40,978 nucleotides of DNA. It comes from Eubacterium sp. (lineage in GTDB: Bacteria; Bacillota; Clostridia; Oscillospirales; Ruminococcaceae). Of the stretch, positions 39,592-40,978 are shown in pieces. The notes under the pieces are model-generated. The model was given only the letters and a program-made list of their open reading frames with translations, searched no databases and was not told where the DNA came from. The stretch is from contig JAISVH010000095.1 of assembly GCA_031271685.1 (NCBI GenBank), forward strand, positions 1-40,978, written 5' to 3'. The translations under genes were made by a program, and so were the position numbers. Each line of letters opens with the position of its first letter. Position 1 is the stretch's first letter.

Positions 39592-39697
39592 TATAGTAAT
39601 TTAACTTGAAAACAGAGCCAATAATTCCGTAAAACCACTTATATCCAAGCTTTTATGTCATTTTTCGGTTGTTTTCTGAAGTTAATTAGCAACTATA
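39592..39697 (+). repeat. Repeat R2, about 106 bp
   Basis: Left end TATAGTAATTTAACTTGAAA, right end GAAGTTAATTAGCAACTATA, imperfect inverted ends of family R2. It lies between the mgsA stop codon and a terminator, thus in the mgsA 3' untranslated region. Confidence 0.75.
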
Positions 39698-39708
39698 AGC
39701 CATTAAAA

Positions 39709-39733
39709 AGGGGAGAAATCTCCCCTGTTTTTA
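39709..39733 (+). terminator. Terminator after mgsA
   Basis: AGGGGAGA (39709-39716), a two-base centre and TCTCCCCT (39719-39726), followed by GTTTTT. A standard rho-independent terminator; hisS would therefore need its own promoter. Confidence 0.85.
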
Positions 39734-39743
39734 ATTAAAATAG

Positions 39744-39923
39744 TTAAGGCGACACCGCACAACTCACGCTTAACTGCTTGACGCACAAATCACTTGCGTA
39801 TTTATCGCCAAACTTCGTTAATTTTGCCTTAAATATCAACGGATATTCGCGGCAAAATTGCCTAGTTTGACAAAAAATCCGACTGCGTGCTTTGAACGCC
39901 AGATCTGTGCGGCATTGCCTTAA
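39744..39923 (+). repeat. R1 element, end type i, 180 bp
   Basis: From TTAAGGCGACACCGCACAAC to GCGGCATTGCCTTAA, exactly as long as the copies at 16615 and 33815. It contains the core CCTTAAATATCAACGGATAT. It lies immediately upstream of the hisS ribosome-binding site, where the hisS promoter would be expected. Confidence 0.9.
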
Positions 39924-39948
39924 TAATCAGTTATTTTTGGAGGATCAA

Positions 39949-40978
39949 ATGGCATTAATTGCAAAAGCCCCAAAAGGCACCGAGGATAAACTGCCTTTTG
40001 AGATTCATAAATGGCATGCGGTAGAGAAGATAATAACCGACATAGCGGCGCGTTATGGATTAAAAGAGATACGCACTCCGACCTTTGAGCATACTAAGCT
40101 TTTTCAGCGTGGGGTCGGGGGTACTACTGACATCGTACAAAAAGAAATGTATACTTTTAAAGATAAAAAAGGACGAAGTATAACTTTAAAACCTGAAGGC
40201 ACTGCGGGAGCGGTGAGGGCGGCTATTGAACATGGCCTGATAAATGCGGCGCTTCCGCAAAAGCTTTATTATTTTACGAATTGCTTTCGATATGAGGCTC
40301 CGCAAAGCGGTAGGCTTCGCGAGTTCAGTCAGTTTGGGGCTGAGGTTTTGGGGGCTGATACGCCGTATTGCGACGCCGAATTGATACTATTCGGCGATGA
40401 TATAATAAAAAGCTTGGGAGTTAAGTCAGAGTTGCAGATTAATAGTATTGGCTGCCCTAAGTGCCGTAAGGGTTATTTAAAAGTATTAAAGGACTATTTC
40501 AGTGATAAGAAGGAATATTTGTGCCAAGTCTGCCTTGTTAGATTAGAGCGCAACCCAATGAGACTGCTAGACTGTAAGAATGAAGACTGTGGAAAGTTTT
40601 TGAAAAGCGTGCCTGTTATTTCCGATTATTTGTGTAATGATTGTAAAGAAAACTTTGACAATGTGAAGTTTTTTCTGTCCGAATTCGGAGTAAAATATAC
40701 GATTAACTATCGTTTGGTTCGTGGATTGGACTATTACACCAATACGGTTTTTGAATTTGTGTCGAAAAATATTGGGGCGCAGAGCGCCCTTTGCGCCGGA
40801 GGGCGCTATAACGGGTTAGTTTTGGAATTAGGCGGCCCGAATGTGCCGGGAATAGGATTCGCGATGGGTTTGGAACGGATGATATTGGCAATCGGCGCTG
40901 AAGACTTTTATTTTGATCAGGATAAAAATTGCGATATTTATATTGCCGGGATGGATAGGCAAAGCTTTTTGTATGCCG
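39949..40978 (+). CDS. hisS: Histidyl-tRNA synthetase (5' part; runs off the window)
   Basis: Class II aminoacyl-tRNA synthetase charging tRNA-His. Reading on from ATG 39949 (GGAGG 5 bases upstream) gives an open frame of 343 codons with no stop before the window end. It starts IAKAPKGTEDKLPFE. The class II motif 1 region is RYGLKEIRTPTFE, motif 2 is CFRYEAPQSGRLREFSQFG, the histidine-binding block is RLVRGLDYYTNTVFEF, and motif 3 is GIGFAMGLERM. A Cys-rich insertion (CPKCRKG, CQVCLVRL, CKNEDCGK, CNDCKEN) between motifs 2 and the HisA block suggests zinc binding or a structural Cys cluster. A usual protein is about 420 residues, so some 80 residues are missing. Confidence 0.96.
   Translation, partial: MALIAKAPKGTEDKLPFEIHKWHAVEKIITDIAARYGLKEIRTPTFEHTKLFQRGVGGTTDIVQKEMYTFKDKKGRSITLKPEGTAGAVRAAIEHGLINAALPQKLYYFTNCFRYEAPQSGRLREFSQFGAEVLGADTPYCDAELILFGDDIIKSLGVKSELQINSIGCPKCRKGYLKVLKDYFSDKKEYLCQVCLVRLERNPMRLLDCKNEDCGKFLKSVPVISDYLCNDCKENFDNVKFFLSEFGVKYTINYRLVRGLDYYTNTVFEFVSKNIGAQSALCAGGRYNGLVLELGGPNVPGIGFAMGLERMILAIGAEDFYFDQDKNCDIYIAGMDRQSFLYA

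Noticed and set aside
1-40978. CRISPR array, prophage or transposase gene
   Set aside because: No regularly spaced direct repeats, no phage cluster (only one DUF2577 gene) and no transposase-like product; the repeats are dispersed inverted-end elements.

Overview
The window reads as chromosomal DNA of a spore-forming, plant-polysaccharide-degrading member of the Clostridia, most like the Oscillospiraceae/Ruminococcaceae. This rests on spoIIE, a dockerin-bearing secreted protein, a PL9 pectate lyase and a GH88/105-type hydrolase, a K+-dependent membrane pyrophosphatase, a YdbC/PC4 protein and AT-rich intergenic DNA with TTGnnn-17-TGnTATAAT promoters. No rRNA, tRNA, CRISPR array, insertion sequence with a transposase, or prophage was found.

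Layout. 0.1-5.1 kb: spoIIE (-) with a Spo0A-type promoter, a divergent pectin-oligosaccharide hydrolase, an orphan phage-type DUF2577 gene, and rplM-rpsI (-). 5.1-5.9 kb: non-coding, holding the rplM promoter, a repeat and a possible small RNA. 5.9-9.9 kb: operon leuA-thiN-HAD-lipoprotein (-). 10.2-11.0 kb: a sulfite-exporter-family permease split into two half genes (-). 11.3-13.9 kb: an 840-residue fusion of a sugar-isomerase-type barrel with an acyl-CoA synthetase (+). 14.0-16.5 kb: secreted pectate lyase (-). 16.8-23.2 kb: a tight six-gene operon dacF-rlmH-YiiX-like-ARH-nadK-recN (-). 23.3-28.0 kb: metY, a degenerate phosphoesterase, ydbC and the dockerin protein (+). 28.6-32.1 kb: hppA, an apparent Mn2+ (yybP-ykoY) riboswitch with no manganese gene behind it, and a P-loop kinase. 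32.4-33.6 kb: a short U32 protein and dut. 34.0-41.0 kb: mreB, mreC-mreD-mrdA, mgsA and the 5' part of hisS.

The most striking non-gene content is a dense population of short palindromic repeats, MITE- or REP-like, in nearly every larger intergenic gap. At least six families can be separated. One is a mosaic: the same core (around the motif AAATATCAACGGATATTCG) occurs inside elements with at least three different terminal inverted repeats; three copies with one end type are each exactly 180 bp. Elements sit inside mRNA leaders (hppA, the dockerin gene), include the stop codons of two genes, and one lies inside another.

Working together: pectate lyase, the six-hairpin hydrolase and the dockerin protein point to pectin/plant-wall use; mreBCD, mrdA and dacF to cell-wall growth and shape; spoIIE to sporulation; leuA, metY and thiN to biosynthesis. 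Several enzymes (methylglyoxal synthase, ADP-ribosylglycohydrolase, metallophosphoesterase, D,D-carboxypeptidase) have substitutions at positions that are catalytic or metal-binding in characterised relatives. All assignments come from reading the sequence; no database search was run.
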